The position numbers and the translations under genes are program-made. 64,000 bases of DNA. Source: Terebella lapidaria (taxonomy: Eukaryota > Annelida > Polychaeta > Terebellida > Terebellidae). Shown here in pieces: positions 1 to 11,360 of the stretch (position 1 is its first letter; each line of letters starts with the position of its first letter). The stretch lies in contig OX424567.1 in the NCBI GenBank assembly GCA_949152475.1, positions 21,353,402-21,417,401 on the forward strand. The letters run 5' to 3'. Below the pieces are notes generated by a model. That model did no database searches. It was not told where the DNA came from and worked only from the letters and a program-made list of their open reading frames with translations.

Positions 1-248
1 CTCTACTGTTCAACAAGTGAAACTAAGTAATTCTTCTGCAAATGTTGCAACGTTTATTCAAAGAGCGTGTTGCTTATATCAACATCTCTTGTGGGTTTGG
101 GTGTTGGCATAACAGTGATCATCAATATGTGACAAAACCAGCAAACCTAGCGAAAAACCCCTTGCTCATTTTATTCAATGAATAAGACTGAAACTCAACA
201 GTATGGGCTGCAATGCACTGTCTAGTGCGGTGTTTATTCCATTTGCAG

Positions 249-863
249 AGTCTCTCACACTGTGAGCTGATCACTGACGATGGGATCCGACACCTTGGCG
301 TCAGCACATGTGCAACGGAGACACTAAGCGTTTTAGAACTAGACAACTGTCCGCTGATCACTGATGTTTCGCTCGAATACCTGCAGAGCTGCCAAAGTCT
401 CGAGCGTATAGAACTCTACGATTGTCAGCTCATCACGCGCGCTGGTATCCGCCGACTCAAGGTACCATATATCGTGCATGCATGCATCAATGTGTGACAA
501 ATCTAGGCTACCTAGAGAAAACTCTTGCCCTTTTTGAGAAAATGAACATATCTGAATTGTGTGGCAATCCTGGAACTGGCAATTGAAGACTCAGCTATAC
601 AGTCAAAACCACCAAATGAATAGCTGTCAAAATTAGTAGTTCCACATTAAAGCCTCTTCCCATGGTGTTATTCTAAAAAATCTGTTCTTCTATCATGTCT
701 ATTATGTTATGAATGTGTGATGTATTTTGACATATGTCATATTTTAACATTTCAGAATCATCTCCACGACATTAAAGTGCACGCCTACTTCGCTCCCGTG
801 ACACCACCGCCCTCTGTTGGTGGCGGTCGACAACGCTACTGCCGCTGCTGTTCCATCCTATAG
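249..863 (+). CDS. fbxl20: Fbxl20-like F-box/LRR protein, last two coding exons (5' part outside window)
   Basis: Substrate-recognition subunit of an SCF (SKP1-CUL1-F-box) ubiquitin ligase by family knowledge. Two exons are visible: 249-461 (after a TTTGCAG acceptor, phase 0, donor AAG|GTACCA) and 756-863 (acceptor TTTCAG, stop TAG 861-863). The first encodes terminal leucine-rich repeats with the family's phrases SHCELITDDGIRHLG, LELDNCPLITD and LERIELYDCQLITRAGI. The second encodes IKVHAYFAPVTPPPSVGG and ends in CRCCSIL. The C-terminal CSIL is a CaaX-type prenylation motif as in FBXL2 and FBXL20, implying membrane anchoring; the PPPSVGG stretch favours FBXL20 over FBXL2. The F-box and earlier repeats must lie upstream of base 1. 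Bases 1-248 are intron, 462-755 is the last intron. No breaks are seen. Confidence 0.95.
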
Positions 864-3100
864 CACACACCCCCGCCTAGAGACTCAAATTTGTGATAAT
901 TACGTCAGAAAAGCGGCCACTGGATCGGCCACAGTGACGCCAGCCGCTGGGACTGAGTTATTTTTTCTTTGTGCAATTGAAGGAAACGCTTGCCTTGTAG
1001 TCGTATATATTAGGTATTGCGGCTCTTTTTTGTAAGCGGCCGATACGGCAGAAATCGTAGCCGTCGAGCGGGTCATCATGGCGACACGTCGAGGGCCGTA
1101 GATTCCTTCTATAAATGTACGTGGAGAATCAAGTTCAACTGAAAATTGGTGTTTTGCAAGTTGTCTTTCATTTGAATCTTTCATTGGAAGTTAATTGATC
1201 ACTGCGGAAAACCAAACAAACCCTAATTTATTTTGCACGGAAGTCATCAGCATTCGATTGTGTATCAAGTTGTGTACCTTACTCGTTGATGTGTGTAACC
1301 TTCACAGGTTTGAATCTGTTTGTTATTGATACAAGTTGCTGAAAACCAGAGTGTAAACTTGATTATGACTGTTTACCTTTGTGCATGTGACTGTTAATGA
1401 TTGTGTTATGTTTGATTGAGTGAGACTGGTGCTGGCGGCATCATCAACTTGAAAACCATGTCACTATTCTGAAAATACGAAATTTCACTGTTTGATATTA
1501 GTTTATAAATCAAAATATGAAGTTTTACAGATGAAAATCATGGCCGGAAAAGTTATTGAACACTATGAGACTAGATTTACTTAGTAAGTAGATACAGTTG
1601 TACTCTACACAAAGTCATTTGTGTTTCGCCATGTTATAACTGACAATTATATAAAGATAGATGTAGCAAGCGCGTGCTTGGTTGGGTCGATTTCAAGTGT
1701 ATAATTGCATTTTCTATCGCAGTTTTCTGTTGTCTACTGTGTCATTGTGAGTGATCAGAACTCTGGTGCTGTCCTAAACTAAATTGAAATACGTTGTATT
1801 GACAGTGATGTAAAGATTGCTGTATACTCCGCCGTAAGTTTTGTAACCAAATTATGCCCCAGACTGTGAATTTTGTAGTTGTTCGGTGATTTGTGTAAGT
1901 TGTGCAATATTCTAAATGTCATGAGCAGAAGTCAATGGACGGAAAGGTTTATAATGATTCTGTAATTTTCATGATTATGACTGTGCATTTGAAGTTTTGG
2001 AAAGAAACTATAGAATCATGAATCAATTTAGAAACAAAATGTTACATTTATAAGCAGTTGGACCATAGTTTCATGTCATATGAGTTTGCTTTTCATTGCA
2101 TGTACTTGTTTCGTATCGGATAAAGTAAATGGGGAAGGGACCAATGTTCGTTTGTCTAATAAGTTGCGAGATTGTTTTCCAATCATTTCTTAAAATGATT
2201 TTTTTTTCACGACGAGGATGGAATATTCAACATAATGTAAACAAGATGTTTTTTCTGCAGAATTTTTGTGCTTTTATACTCGGTGTTTTGTGATATGTCC
2301 AAGGGAAAGGGGAAACAATTGCGTCTTTTTCACCACCACAGGTTTGCCATTAAACAAGTCAGTCGCATTTATACTGTGCTTAATAAAATGCTCCCAGAAT
2401 TTCCTTTTGCTGATTAATTGTAAAGTCAGTGTGGCCACTATACAGTATTTATTAGTTATATATCATTGTTGATATATATAACAAATGAATGATGACGTGT
2501 TTGAACTATATATTATGAATGTAATGATCATCATGAGCAGATTTTGTTTTGTATTTTGCATCTTTGATTATCATCATTTCATGTCGTGTCGTTGCATTTA
2601 TGTTTTGATAAACTATCATCGAATAAGCCAGTCAGTAATCGGCATGGCATGATTATGGTGTATGTAATGCTGCCCAATATATCATGGTATGTACAAGATG
2701 TCATTATGTTTATTAAACACATGTATTTGCCAGAGGCATTTTGTTGTTCTGAATTTTGTTGTCCGACAACATATCATTATTACTGGTACATTTACTGGCC
2801 TGGTTAAGGCATTGGATGCATCCAAATATTCCGTGTTGTATTCAAGTGTTCAAAGATTTAGCTGTGAGAAAAATTACAAACAGTCATTTCTCACCTGACC
2901 CAAGAGAGTAAAAACTATACAAATGTACACCATCAGTTAATCTCTACAAGATAGGCGTCCCCCACAAAAAGGCCTCCCTTCTACTGCTTAAGGGGTCGGC
3001 TTTCTATTTCGTCCTCGGTTGAATTTCCATTGTTTCTCTAGATTTTGTCATCATTATTCGAGTTTTCTACATCGGAACGTTCACTCGGCGCAATGGTTGT
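864..3100 (+). other. 3' UTR and downstream flank of the Fbxl20-like gene
   Basis: AT-rich sequence without a supported reading frame; the short open frames here have no recognisable family. It probably contains the Fbxl20 3' UTR. An AATAAA hexamer at 2382-2387 is a candidate poly(A) signal, but the true end cannot be fixed from sequence. Nothing else recognised. Confidence 0.5.
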
Positions 3101-4960
3101 CTCCAAAATTCTGAACACTGGGCACTGAATCTACTGATCTGAGTCTTGGAAGTGACCCCTGGCATGATGCCACAGTTCTTGCAGAAGTTGCTCTGAAAGG
3201 TCTCCAGTCAGTAGTAGTTCTCCACACACTTCCCACGGATGTCATGAACCTCCCAGATTAGATGGGCAGAATGCGTGACACCCGGAACACCGGACACTGA
3301 TGTCAGTGTCAAGCATTAGGAGGTTCATGTCATTCATTAGAAGTGCGTGGATACCTTCTTTCTTGAGACCTTTCGAAGCGATATCTGTAAGAACCATGTC
3401 ACTAAGGAGTGGTGAGCTGTCTACAGAGCATTGAGGGATGTGTTATGCCTGAGATTTGGAGCGGGAGACTCCACAAAGGGCACCTGTTCCGAGGATAGGA
3501 ACTTTCATTCCAACGATGGGGACCCAGGTCCTGATCATGGGTTCTACATGCAGCTCGCCAGATCAATCTGCAGCTATTTACCACATACCCCATGCATTCT
3601 CACACCTCAGAGATGCACACACAGTATGAGGGGGCAGAAGGCCTATTGATATGTACATCTAAGATAACTGTATCTTCATGTTCCAAGGCTCAAAACAGCA
3701 AGATGTCATCCCCACTTGCATTCCAGTGTTCGGTTGTAGCTGTGGTTCCAGGAATCTCCTCGCACATGTCAGTTGCATCAGGTCACCATTCTTTGATGGA
3801 CCTTGAGTGTCCTCGACCTCGTTCGCGCTGCTGCAGTGGCCTTCTGTTTCGGATGACCAACGGATCAAGAACATACTGTCTCAATGTTTATTATTTCACC
3901 TTAAGTCGATGTGCCAGACCAAGACAATGCTGCAACCCCGGCATCTGGTCTTGAAAGCCCAGTAGGGTTAGTCTGGTTAGTTTCTGGAGACTCAAGGATC
4001 TTGACCTCTGCTCCAAATTTTCACTACAGCTCAGCACCAGCTCCATTCCAGATACTGTGCCTTCCTAGTAACTGGCCTGGGCCACTACGGTGCTCCCCCT
4101 CCATGTCCAGGTCCTTCCTTGGCTGCTCACTCCTCGAGGAATTGTTCTCACCTGGAGACATAAGAGTTGCTAAAAAGGAAGCAACTACAAACGAACAACG
4201 TTTGTAGTTGCTCCAGTCCACAGTTTTCACAGGAGCTCCCTCCCCATCTATCTTCAAATTTCCGTTGGTACAGGACTGCACCTTCTTTGCTGAATGTACC
4301 TGTTCCCTAAATCAGCAGCTCCCTATATGAGGGCATCAATCTTGATCTGCTCTACAAAGACTGGTTGATGTGTGCATGTGACCAGCATGTGACATCCTGG
4401 AGAGCCCCGTGCAGCAGATCTTGGAGGTCAGTCTGTCTTAGGACGGAATCTATGAGAAAATCCGGTCAATCCCCCACATCGTGGGACATCTGATATCACA
4501 AGATATCACAATGATCAGATATCTTTCGGCATCTACACCTGGTCCACTGAACATTCGATCCGAGATGCACTCTTGAAGTCTGTCAATTTTACGGAGCCCG
4601 ACATGTTGCTCTATGGAAGAATCTGGATTCTCTTATCTACGAGGTAGAGTAGTTGCTCGAAGAAATTTTTCTTACTTCTTGCTCCGAAGTGGTCAATGTT
4701 CAAATGACGCAAGATATCCTGCTCAAGTGACAGAACTAGGGACAGCCGAAACCTGCTCAGCCCCAGTGGCAGACACAGCAGGAATTTCCTCTAGAATTCA
4801 TAAGAAAACCTAAGTCCTATAAGAAGAACCTGTGGGGAACTCCAACCCCCAACAACACCAAGTCCCGTTCCAACTATGGTTAACGACGGGAAAACCTCAG
4901 GGTGGAGCAGGAGCGTCCAAGCTCGATCCCAGTTGTAAGTTCAATCTGGGAAACTTTAGT
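3100..4960. repeat. Old interspersed repeat, copy A (left part), cut by the DIRS element
   Basis: From about 4240 to 4940 this matches 15560-16230 at perhaps 75-80 % by eye; shared phrases include GAGGGCATC, CTGGTTGATGT, AGCATGTGACAT and GCAGCAGATCTTGGA. The matching continues on the far side of the DIRS element (11550-12290), so the retrotransposon split an older element. Bases 3100-4240 hold only short broken frames that I do not recognise. The minus-strand BEL/Pao remnant nearby suggests, but does not prove, that the parent was a BEL/Pao retrotransposon. Confidence 0.6.
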
Positions 4961-5124
4961 GTTATATGCCTATATCTTACCTCCAAAACACATTACGGGT
5001 TATGGCTTATTAGCCTTACTGACATAGGAGTTCTCCATAGAGAGAACCCCATTTGGAAAATGGGCTAGACAATGAATTGTCCAAGCCACTAACCCACGTG
5101 ACCGGATGGTGACGTCATTCTCGT
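4961..5124. repeat. Left inverted terminal repeat of the DIRS element
   Basis: About 164 bp, nearly identical to the reverse complement of 11361-11522. It contains an E-box CACGTG (5095-5100) and a CRE-like octamer TGACGTCA (5110-5117), both also present in the right copy, so the repeat may carry the element's promoter. Confidence 0.92.
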
Positions 5125-5327
5125 CTCCTATGGCTGCTCTACCACATTGGATTTGCCTTGCTGACATAACTTTGCGAATATTTTAGTTTTCATCGTCTTA
5201 CGAACACTTTCTTTGCATGCCTTTTTGGATATTTCTTTTCCTCGCTCTTTTGGCGTGCTTCGCGTGGATAGTTTCCGCTCCTCGGACTTCGTTTTGTGTT
5301 TGGAGCGCGGACTCCCCTCTTGCCGTG

Positions 5328-7779
5328 ATGCGCCGCTGTGCTCAGTGCGGGCAGCAGCTTCCGTCGTGGGAAGTACACTCAGAGTGTATTGCGTGCCAGG
5401 ACCCGGTGCATACGGATCAACTTACGTGCGGTTTGTGTGCGGACCGTTCGCGGGAGGAGTGGGGGCAGGTTCTTGGAGCTGTTCTCGCACGGAGAGACAA
5501 GTTGTCCCGTCAAGTGTCTCCAGCCCCGTCCTCTTCATCTTCCGCGTCGTCGGCCAAGCGTCGCCGCCGTCAGGAAAGGAAGACTTCTGCCCTGCTGGGC
5601 AAGCTGGATCGTACCCTGGTTTGCCTAGAAGCTAAGTTTTCTTCCCCTTCCTCTTTGTTTTGTTCCGCGGGTGATCTGCTGGTGGGAGAGTCGCACTCGA
5701 CCCACGGTGGCACGCCCCGGGAGTCAATTCACTGTGTATTTCATGTACCGTCAGCGGGGATCCTGTTTGCGCGTGTCACCTCCGCTGTTATCGGCGAACA
5801 GGTTCCTGCAGCTGCGCCCGCGCCTTTTCTGGCCAGTTCTCCCGCGTTTTTCGGTTCCCGGCCCTCGGGGTCCGGACCCCGTACGGGGTCCGGCCCCCGG
5901 ACTTCGGTCCAGGGGCTTTGTGTGGCCCGTCGTAGCGGTGCTCTGGTTAGTGTGATGGCGCGGAGTCCGGACCCCGTACGGGGTCCGGACCCCGACCCTT
6001 CGGGTATTCTGCGCTTGGCACAGCCTCAGTCGCAGAGGCCGGCCCCCGTGCTTCGGGGGCCGGGCCCCGTGTCACGGGGGCCGGGCTCCGTCCGACGGGG
6101 CCCGGACCCCGTGCCACGGGGTCCGGGCCCCGGGGTGCGGATCCGGCACTCGACTCTCAGTGCTGCTTCTGCCCTGCCGTTGCCCGCTCGGGGCTCGGCC
6201 CCCGTCCTACGGGGTCCGAGCCTTGAGTGCATGCTGTTGACAGCTGCTTCTATAGAGAAATCTACCGCTTCTTTCTCTTTGCAGAGTTCATCGGCGTTGA
6301 CTGCCTCTTCGGCCTCTCTCACCGTGACGACTAGCTCGGCGGCCCAGCCTTCCTTGCCAGGTCCTTCTTCGGTGGTCTCCCGGCCCCCCTCTCCGTCTGG
6401 AGTTCCCCCAGCGGCCCCAGCGATGGATGTGGCTAGCCTTGTTACGGCTGTTTTGGCAGCCCTGGACGCCCGCGCGGGTGTGTCCCTTCCCCCCACGTCA
6501 GATGCCTTACGGCGTACTCAGGCCTTGGAGCCTCCCCAGCAGTTGCCTGCGGAGATCTTCGGGGAGGAGTCTGATGAGGACTCTGGGGAGGAGTCGCTTG
6601 CGTGCGGGCAGGATGTGCCTACTCCTTCGGCGCCACTGGCTCCAGTTTCCAGGAAGCGCCCAGCTTCCGTCGTGGCTTCCGTGGCTCCCAGCGACAAGCG
6701 CTCTCGTCTTGACGCCGAGCCGGCCGACAGTGAGGAGGGAGAGGAGGACCTTTCCTTCGATCACAAGCTCGACCTCGTGCGTTCGACCTTGGAGCCCACC
6801 CTCTTTCCAGCTGAGCCGAAGCCCACAGTGTCTAAGCGTCCGACGTCGCTGCTGGCATCCCAGCGCTCCCCGGAACGTCAGCCTCGACGGGGTCTCCCTA
6901 TCCCGGACGGGCTCCGCGAGGAGTTTTCCCGGCGCCGCTGTGAGACACTGGACCAGGGGAAAACAGAGTTGGGGAAGTTTCCCCGTCGGCCTCCTTTCCA
7001 CAAGAAGGACTACCTCCCGTCCAACCCGGACTACCTGGATAAGCCAGCGGTATTCCCCGAGGCGGCGGCCCAGTACCTTGGCGACAAGGCTCGCCCCGTG
7101 ACCCTTCAGCCGGAGACCTTACTCTCCCTGAACCACGCCGTCCGCGCCGCCACCTGTGTGTCCTCCCTGGAGGACTGGTTCCGTACTGCGGCTTACCGCC
7201 AACTACAGTCTGCCTTGACAGCGCTGGAAGACCTGGAATCCCCACCGTCTCAGCTAGTGTCCCTGGGGGACCACCTCCGTTCGGCGTCCCAACTCCTGGA
7301 GTCTTGTGACTTGGCGTCAGCCCACCGGATGGAGCAGTCCACGTACGTGGAGTGGGTCCTCCACTTACTGAGGAGAGACGATTTTCTAGGCCAAGCTAGG
7401 TTCAAGCTTCCCCCGGCCTTGGTGACGGAGCTTCGCTGTGCCCCGCTCGTAGATCCAGAGGCAGGGGCTGCTCTTACCTCTCCTCCACCTCTCTTCGCCG
7501 GCCTAGAGTCTAAGCTGCCTGCAGCCCGTGAGCTGGCCCGTCAGGAGGAGTCGGTCTCGACCAGTAAGCGTCTCACGGAGACGATCGCCAAGCGTCTGGC
7601 CTCCCCTCTTCAGGCGTACGCCCCCTCTTCCTCCAAGCCTCCACCGACCAAGTCCAAGGAGAAGAAGGAGAAGAAGCCCTTTCAGAGGGCCCCTGCCGGC
7701 AGTAAAGCGACCAAGAAGTCAAAGCACAAGGGCAAGCCCAAGCCAGCAGGGGAGAAGAAGTCCTCCGCCCCCGCAGCAG
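5328..7779 (+). CDS. DIRS ORF1, gag-like protein (frame stays open to 10790)
   Basis: Putative nucleic-acid-binding structural protein of the element. I chose the ATG at 5328 because it has a purine at -3 and directly precedes the conserved-looking cysteine cluster MRRCAQCGQQ; an earlier in-frame ATG at 5217 has T at -3. The N-terminus has three CxxC pairs (CAQC, CIAC, CGLC), suggesting zinc binding. A Ser/Pro/Gly-rich middle encoded by GC-rich palindromes (5869-6222) follows, then an acidic stretch (EESDEDSGEES), a helical core around 6750-7560 and a Lys-rich tail (KSKEKKEKKPF). A strong donor-like CAG|GTGAGT lies at 7779/7780. Without splicing the frame runs on without a stop through the RT region into the recombinase (to 10790, 1,821 codons from this ATG). 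The endpoint given assumes splicing there, which is inference. Confidence 0.7.
5869..6222. repeat. Array of GC-rich palindromes inside the DIRS gag ORF
   Basis: Several short hairpin-forming units lie close together. 5965-5990 is a perfect 26-bp palindrome (core ACCCCGTACGGGGT) and a near copy sits at 5869-5893. 6033-6140 is a run of back-to-back hairpins with arms such as GGCCCCCG/CGGGGGCC and GGACCCCGTG/CACGGGGTCC. One more lies at 6199-6222. They are translated as repeats of the type GP-x(4-5)-RGP. Confidence 0.85.
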
Positions 7780-7809
7780 GTGAGTACTTCACAGAATCAG
7801 CTCCCTGCG

Positions 7810-9903
7810 ATGGACCCTGCGATACCTCGGGCTGTCCCACCCTCGTTCCAAAATTCAAGCGAGCCTGTGGGCGCCCGTCTAACAAATTATTGGCAAGAGT
7901 GGCAGACACTCGGAGCCAGCCCGTGGATCGTGTCGGTCCTTCGCAGGGGCTTTCGCATCCAGTTCAGTCAGCGTCCTGCACTGGCTACCGAGCCTATTCC
8001 CTTTTCACTTCCCGGAGCTCACGCCAAACGGTTAGCACTCTCGCTCGAGATCGCCGATATGCTGGCCAAAAACGCGCTCGAAAAAGTAGGAATTTCCTCT
8101 CCAGGTTACTACAGTATCCTGTTCTTGACTCCCAAGAGCTCAGGCAGGTGGCGCCCCGTGATCGACCTGTCCGCTCTAAACCGCCATGTCAAGACCCCCA
8201 AGTTCGCCATGGAGACGGCGGAATCGATCCGCTTGTCCCTTCCAAAGAACTCTTGGGTCGTCTCCCTGGATCTGAAGGACGCGTTCTTTCACATCCCGAT
8301 TCATCCGGTCTCCCGCAAATATCTGCGCTTCGTGCACCGGGGCACCGTGTATCAGTTCCGTGCCCTGCCATTCGGACTGTCCCCGGCTCCATGGATCTTC
8401 ACAATGGTGGTGAAAGAGTTACAGATACTCGCCCACAAGGAGGGCATCCTCCTCTACCAGTACCTAGACGACTGGATTGTCTATCACCAGTCTCCCGAGG
8501 TTCTGACTCGGCACTTACAGTGGGTCCTGGACTTGTGCAAACGCATGGGTTTGCTGGTCAATCTCCAGAAATCAGAGCTAACGCCGGCCCAGGACTTCGT
8601 GTTTGTCGGGTACCGGTACAAGACACAGCTGGGTATGGTTTTTCCCACGGAGGAGCGGCTGTCAAAGATACGGTCCTTACTCCGCAGATTCTTGGACGAG
8701 CCCAGTCAGTCAGCACAGGTCTGGCAGTCGATGCTCGGGTTGCTGGCAGCAACCGAGAAATTAGTTCCTTACGGTCGACTCCACATGCGGGAGTTACAGA
8801 TCGACCTTCGCTCCCAGTGGATCGCAGCCACGGATTGCCCTCAGCAACCGGTCGTCCTTTCTCCAGCAGGGAAGGCGTCCATACTGTGGTGGATGTCCGC
8901 TACCAACCTCACTCGGGGCTCACCCTTCCGTCAGCCTCCTCCCTCCAAGCATCTATTTACGGATGCCTCTACGGAGGGCTGGGGGGCACACCTGGACTTC
9001 AAGGAAGTGTCTGGGGTGTGGACAGAGCCCGAGAGCTCGTGGCACATCAACCGCTTAGAGTTGGAGGCGGTTTCCCTGGCCCTGGCCCACTGGGAGGAGG
9101 AGTGTGCTGGTCGTGCTGTCCTGGTGTCCACGGACAACTCCACTGTCGTGGCCTACATAAACAAACAGGGGGGTACAAAGTCCGTTACCCTGTGTCGGCA
9201 GGCCACGACGCTTCTTCTGTGGTGCCGGTCTCGGAACATTCACTTGCGTGCACGTCACATCCCGGGCCGGTTGAATGTGTTGGCGGACCAGCTGTCACGC
9301 AGGGGGCAGATCCAGCCAACAGAGTGGTCTCTCCATCCTCAGGTGTTCAGTTCCCTGTGCCTCAGGTGGGACCGCCCTACAGTGGATCTCTTCGCGACCA
9401 GGTGGAACAACAAGCTTCCAGTGTTTGTCTCTCCGCTTCCGGACCCCCTTGCGATGTCCATCGACGCGTTGTCCACGGATTGGGACGGCCTGTTCGGGTA
9501 TGCATACCCTCCGGCGATTCTGCTGCCCAAGGTTTTGGCCAAGATCAGGTCCCACATATGCCGTATTCTCCTGGTCGCTCCATACCAGCCACAGCGGCCT
9601 TGGTTCCCAGAACTTCTGGGCCTGTTGGTAGATCAACCAGTGGCCCTACCCCCTCGGGACGACCTTCTCAAACAGCCCCGGGCGCAGCTGTTTCACAGCC
9701 GACCCGCGAGCCTGAACCTCCATGCGTGGCTTCTGTCCAGCGATCCCTTCGCGCAAAGGGATTTTCTTCAGAAGTGTCCAGTAGGATCGCCCGCCCTAAT
9801 AGAAACTCATCCTTGGGAGTCTATGAGTCTAAATGGCGAGTCTTCGCTGCTTGGTGCGATGGCAGGCAGGTTGATCCATTCAACGCCTCTGCTCAGACAG
9901 TAG
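7810..9903 (+). CDS. DIRS reverse transcriptase / RNase H ORF
   Basis: Copies the element's RNA into DNA. It lies in the +1 frame relative to gag; the frame is open from 7528 but its first ATG is at 7810 (697 residues). RT motifs seen: LTPKSSGRWRPVIDLSALN, VSLDLKDAFFHIPI, FRALPFGLSPAPW and the catalytic box YLDDWIV (YLDD at 8461-8472), all intact. RNase H follows with LFTDASTEGWGAHL (Asp codon 8962-8964), RLELEAVSLAL and STDNSTVVAYINKQGG. The C-terminal part (VDLFATRWNNKLPVF and YAYPPAILLPKVL) matches the region usually found after RNase H in DIRS/Ngaro-type elements. The whole ORF overlaps the continuous gag-recombinase frame, and its last ~130 bp overlap the recombinase. Confidence 0.92.
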   Translation: MDPAIPRAVPPSFQNSSEPVGARLTNYWQEWQTLGASPWIVSVLRRGFRIQFSQRPALATEPIPFSLPGAHAKRLALSLEIADMLAKNALEKVGISSPGYYSILFLTPKSSGRWRPVIDLSALNRHVKTPKFAMETAESIRLSLPKNSWVVSLDLKDAFFHIPIHPVSRKYLRFVHRGTVYQFRALPFGLSPAPWIFTMVVKELQILAHKEGILLYQYLDDWIVYHQSPEVLTRHLQWVLDLCKRMGLLVNLQKSELTPAQDFVFVGYRYKTQLGMVFPTEERLSKIRSLLRRFLDEPSQSAQVWQSMLGLLAATEKLVPYGRLHMRELQIDLRSQWIAATDCPQQPVVLSPAGKASILWWMSATNLTRGSPFRQPPPSKHLFTDASTEGWGAHLDFKEVSGVWTEPESSWHINRLELEAVSLALAHWEEECAGRAVLVSTDNSTVVAYINKQGGTKSVTLCRQATTLLLWCRSRNIHLRARHIPGRLNVLADQLSRRGQIQPTEWSLHPQVFSSLCLRWDRPTVDLFATRWNNKLPVFVSPLPDPLAMSIDALSTDWDGLFGYAYPPAILLPKVLAKIRSHICRILLVAPYQPQRPWFPELLGLLVDQPVALPPRDDLLKQPRAQLFHSRPASLNLHAWLLSSDPFAQRDFLQKCPVGSPALIETHPWESMSLNGESSLLGAMAGRLIHSTPLLRQ

Positions 9904-10790
9904 CTGATTTTCTCTTGGAGAAATTCCAAGCGGGTGCGGCCCCTTCGACATTAGCGGGTTATAGGACCGCTCTAGCCAAGACTATTTTGCCTCACACTGG
10001 TATCAATCTCGGCGAGGATCAAGATCTGAGCGCCTTGCTCAATAACTTTAAAGTTGAACGTCCGCTTACCCGTAACTCAGTTCCGGAGTGGGATCTATCC
10101 CTGGTTTTGAACCGTTTGGCGTCTGCTCCCTATGAACCTATGTCTTCCGCCCCCCTAAAGTTCCTTACTTGGAAGACAGTCTTCCTGCTGGCTCTGGCTT
10201 CTGGACGTCGCAGGAGCGAAATCCACGCCTTGGATTTCTCAAAAGTTAGATGGCGAGAGGATGGCCTCCAGGTCTCCTTACAGGTCATCCCTTCTTTCCT
10301 GGCGAAAACCCAGCTGGCGTCGTCTCCCCCGCTGGCCTTCACGATTCCGGCTTTGTCGGCGTCTGTAGGCCCGAATCTCGAGGAAGACTGTCTCCTGTCC
10401 CCGTTGCGGGCTTTGCGCTTGTACCTTAAGCGGACAAAAGGTCTCCGGGCTGGCAAGCGACTGTTGTTCATTTCACATCAGTTGAAATTCCAACGGGACA
10501 TACGTTCCGCTACCATCTCATCCTGGATTCAAAAATGTATCCGCACCTGTTACGATTTGGCCGAGCAGGACTCCGCCTGTTCGTTCAAGGTACGCGCCCA
10601 TGATGTTCGGGCCATGGCGGCCTCTCTTGCATATATGGGACGGGTTCCACTTGATCAGGTCATGCAAGCATGTTCATGGCAATCCCATAACACCTTTACG
10701 TCTTTCTACCTTAGAGACCTGACGTGGACGGGGAGTGAGGGCTACCACCTCGGGCCCGTGGTAGCTGCTCGGAGCGTCGTCACCCCTTGA
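9772..10790 (+). CDS. DIRS tyrosine recombinase
   Basis: Integrates the circular DNA intermediate by site-specific recombination. An N-terminal core-binding-like helical region (YESKWRVFAAWC, STLAGYRTALAK) is followed by the catalytic domain. The active-site residues are visible: Arg in SGRRRSEIHAL (10206-10214), His and Arg in AHDVRAMAA (His 10599-10601, Arg 10608-10610), SWQSHNTF in place of the H/W position, and the nucleophile Tyr in TSFYLRDL (10707-10709). Stop at 10788-10790. It lies in the same frame as gag. No start codon is obvious at its beginning, so it is probably made either as a gag fusion through a spliced RNA (donor 7779/7780, acceptor TTTTCTTCAG ending 9771, frame kept) or by readthrough of the continuous frame. 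Confidence 0.92.
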
Positions 10791-11211
10791 GGATGACGTG
10801 GCCCATCTTGTACATACGTTCCTCTTGTACATATGTTGAAGTTCCGTGTTGCGAGTTCCGGTTCCGATTACCGTTAAATTGGTCTCCTATGTCAGTACGG
10901 TCGTACTCCTTAGTTCGGTATGCATTGTGACTCAGTTGCGTCAGCAAGGCATATCCTCATGTACATACGTTACGTCACTTATGACCGGAAGCCAGTCACT
11001 CGACACTCGGAGGTAAGTGTTTTTTTCTACTTACCCTATTGTTAAACCATAAATGTTTTGGTGACCCTGAGGACACCCTCCTTTGGTTCCTCCAATCATT
11101 CAGGGGAAAAGCCCACCCTGTCCCTCACTGAGGCCCTAGGGTTGAGCTTTTGGTTATGTCAGAGTTCTTTTTGGAGCACCCCGCCTCCAATCTTTATTCT
11201 GATTTTACCCG

Positions 11212-11305
11212 TAATGTGTTTTGGAGGTAAGATATAGGCATATAACTGGCTGTTTTATGTTAATAAAACTAGTGTTATATACTATACTTACCTCCAAAAC
11301 ACATT
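11212..11305. repeat. Internal complementary region of the DIRS element
   Basis: The left part (TAATGTGTTTTGGAGGTAAG...) is the reverse complement of the left terminus. The right part (ending CTTACCTCCAAAACACATT) is the reverse complement of the right ITR end. The middle is complementary to the 27-bp right-end extension 11523-11549. This is the circular-junction template diagnostic of DIRS elements. Confidence 0.93.
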
Positions 11306-11360
11306 CAGAGTGCCCACCCGGCCGGCCCCGCGTACTCCTTCTGGTTGGTTCCTAGAATCG

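Noticed and set aside
6026..7245. Long minus-strand frames within the DIRS gag region
   Set aside because: Open only because the DNA is GC-rich; no domain, and gag is clearly on the plus strand.
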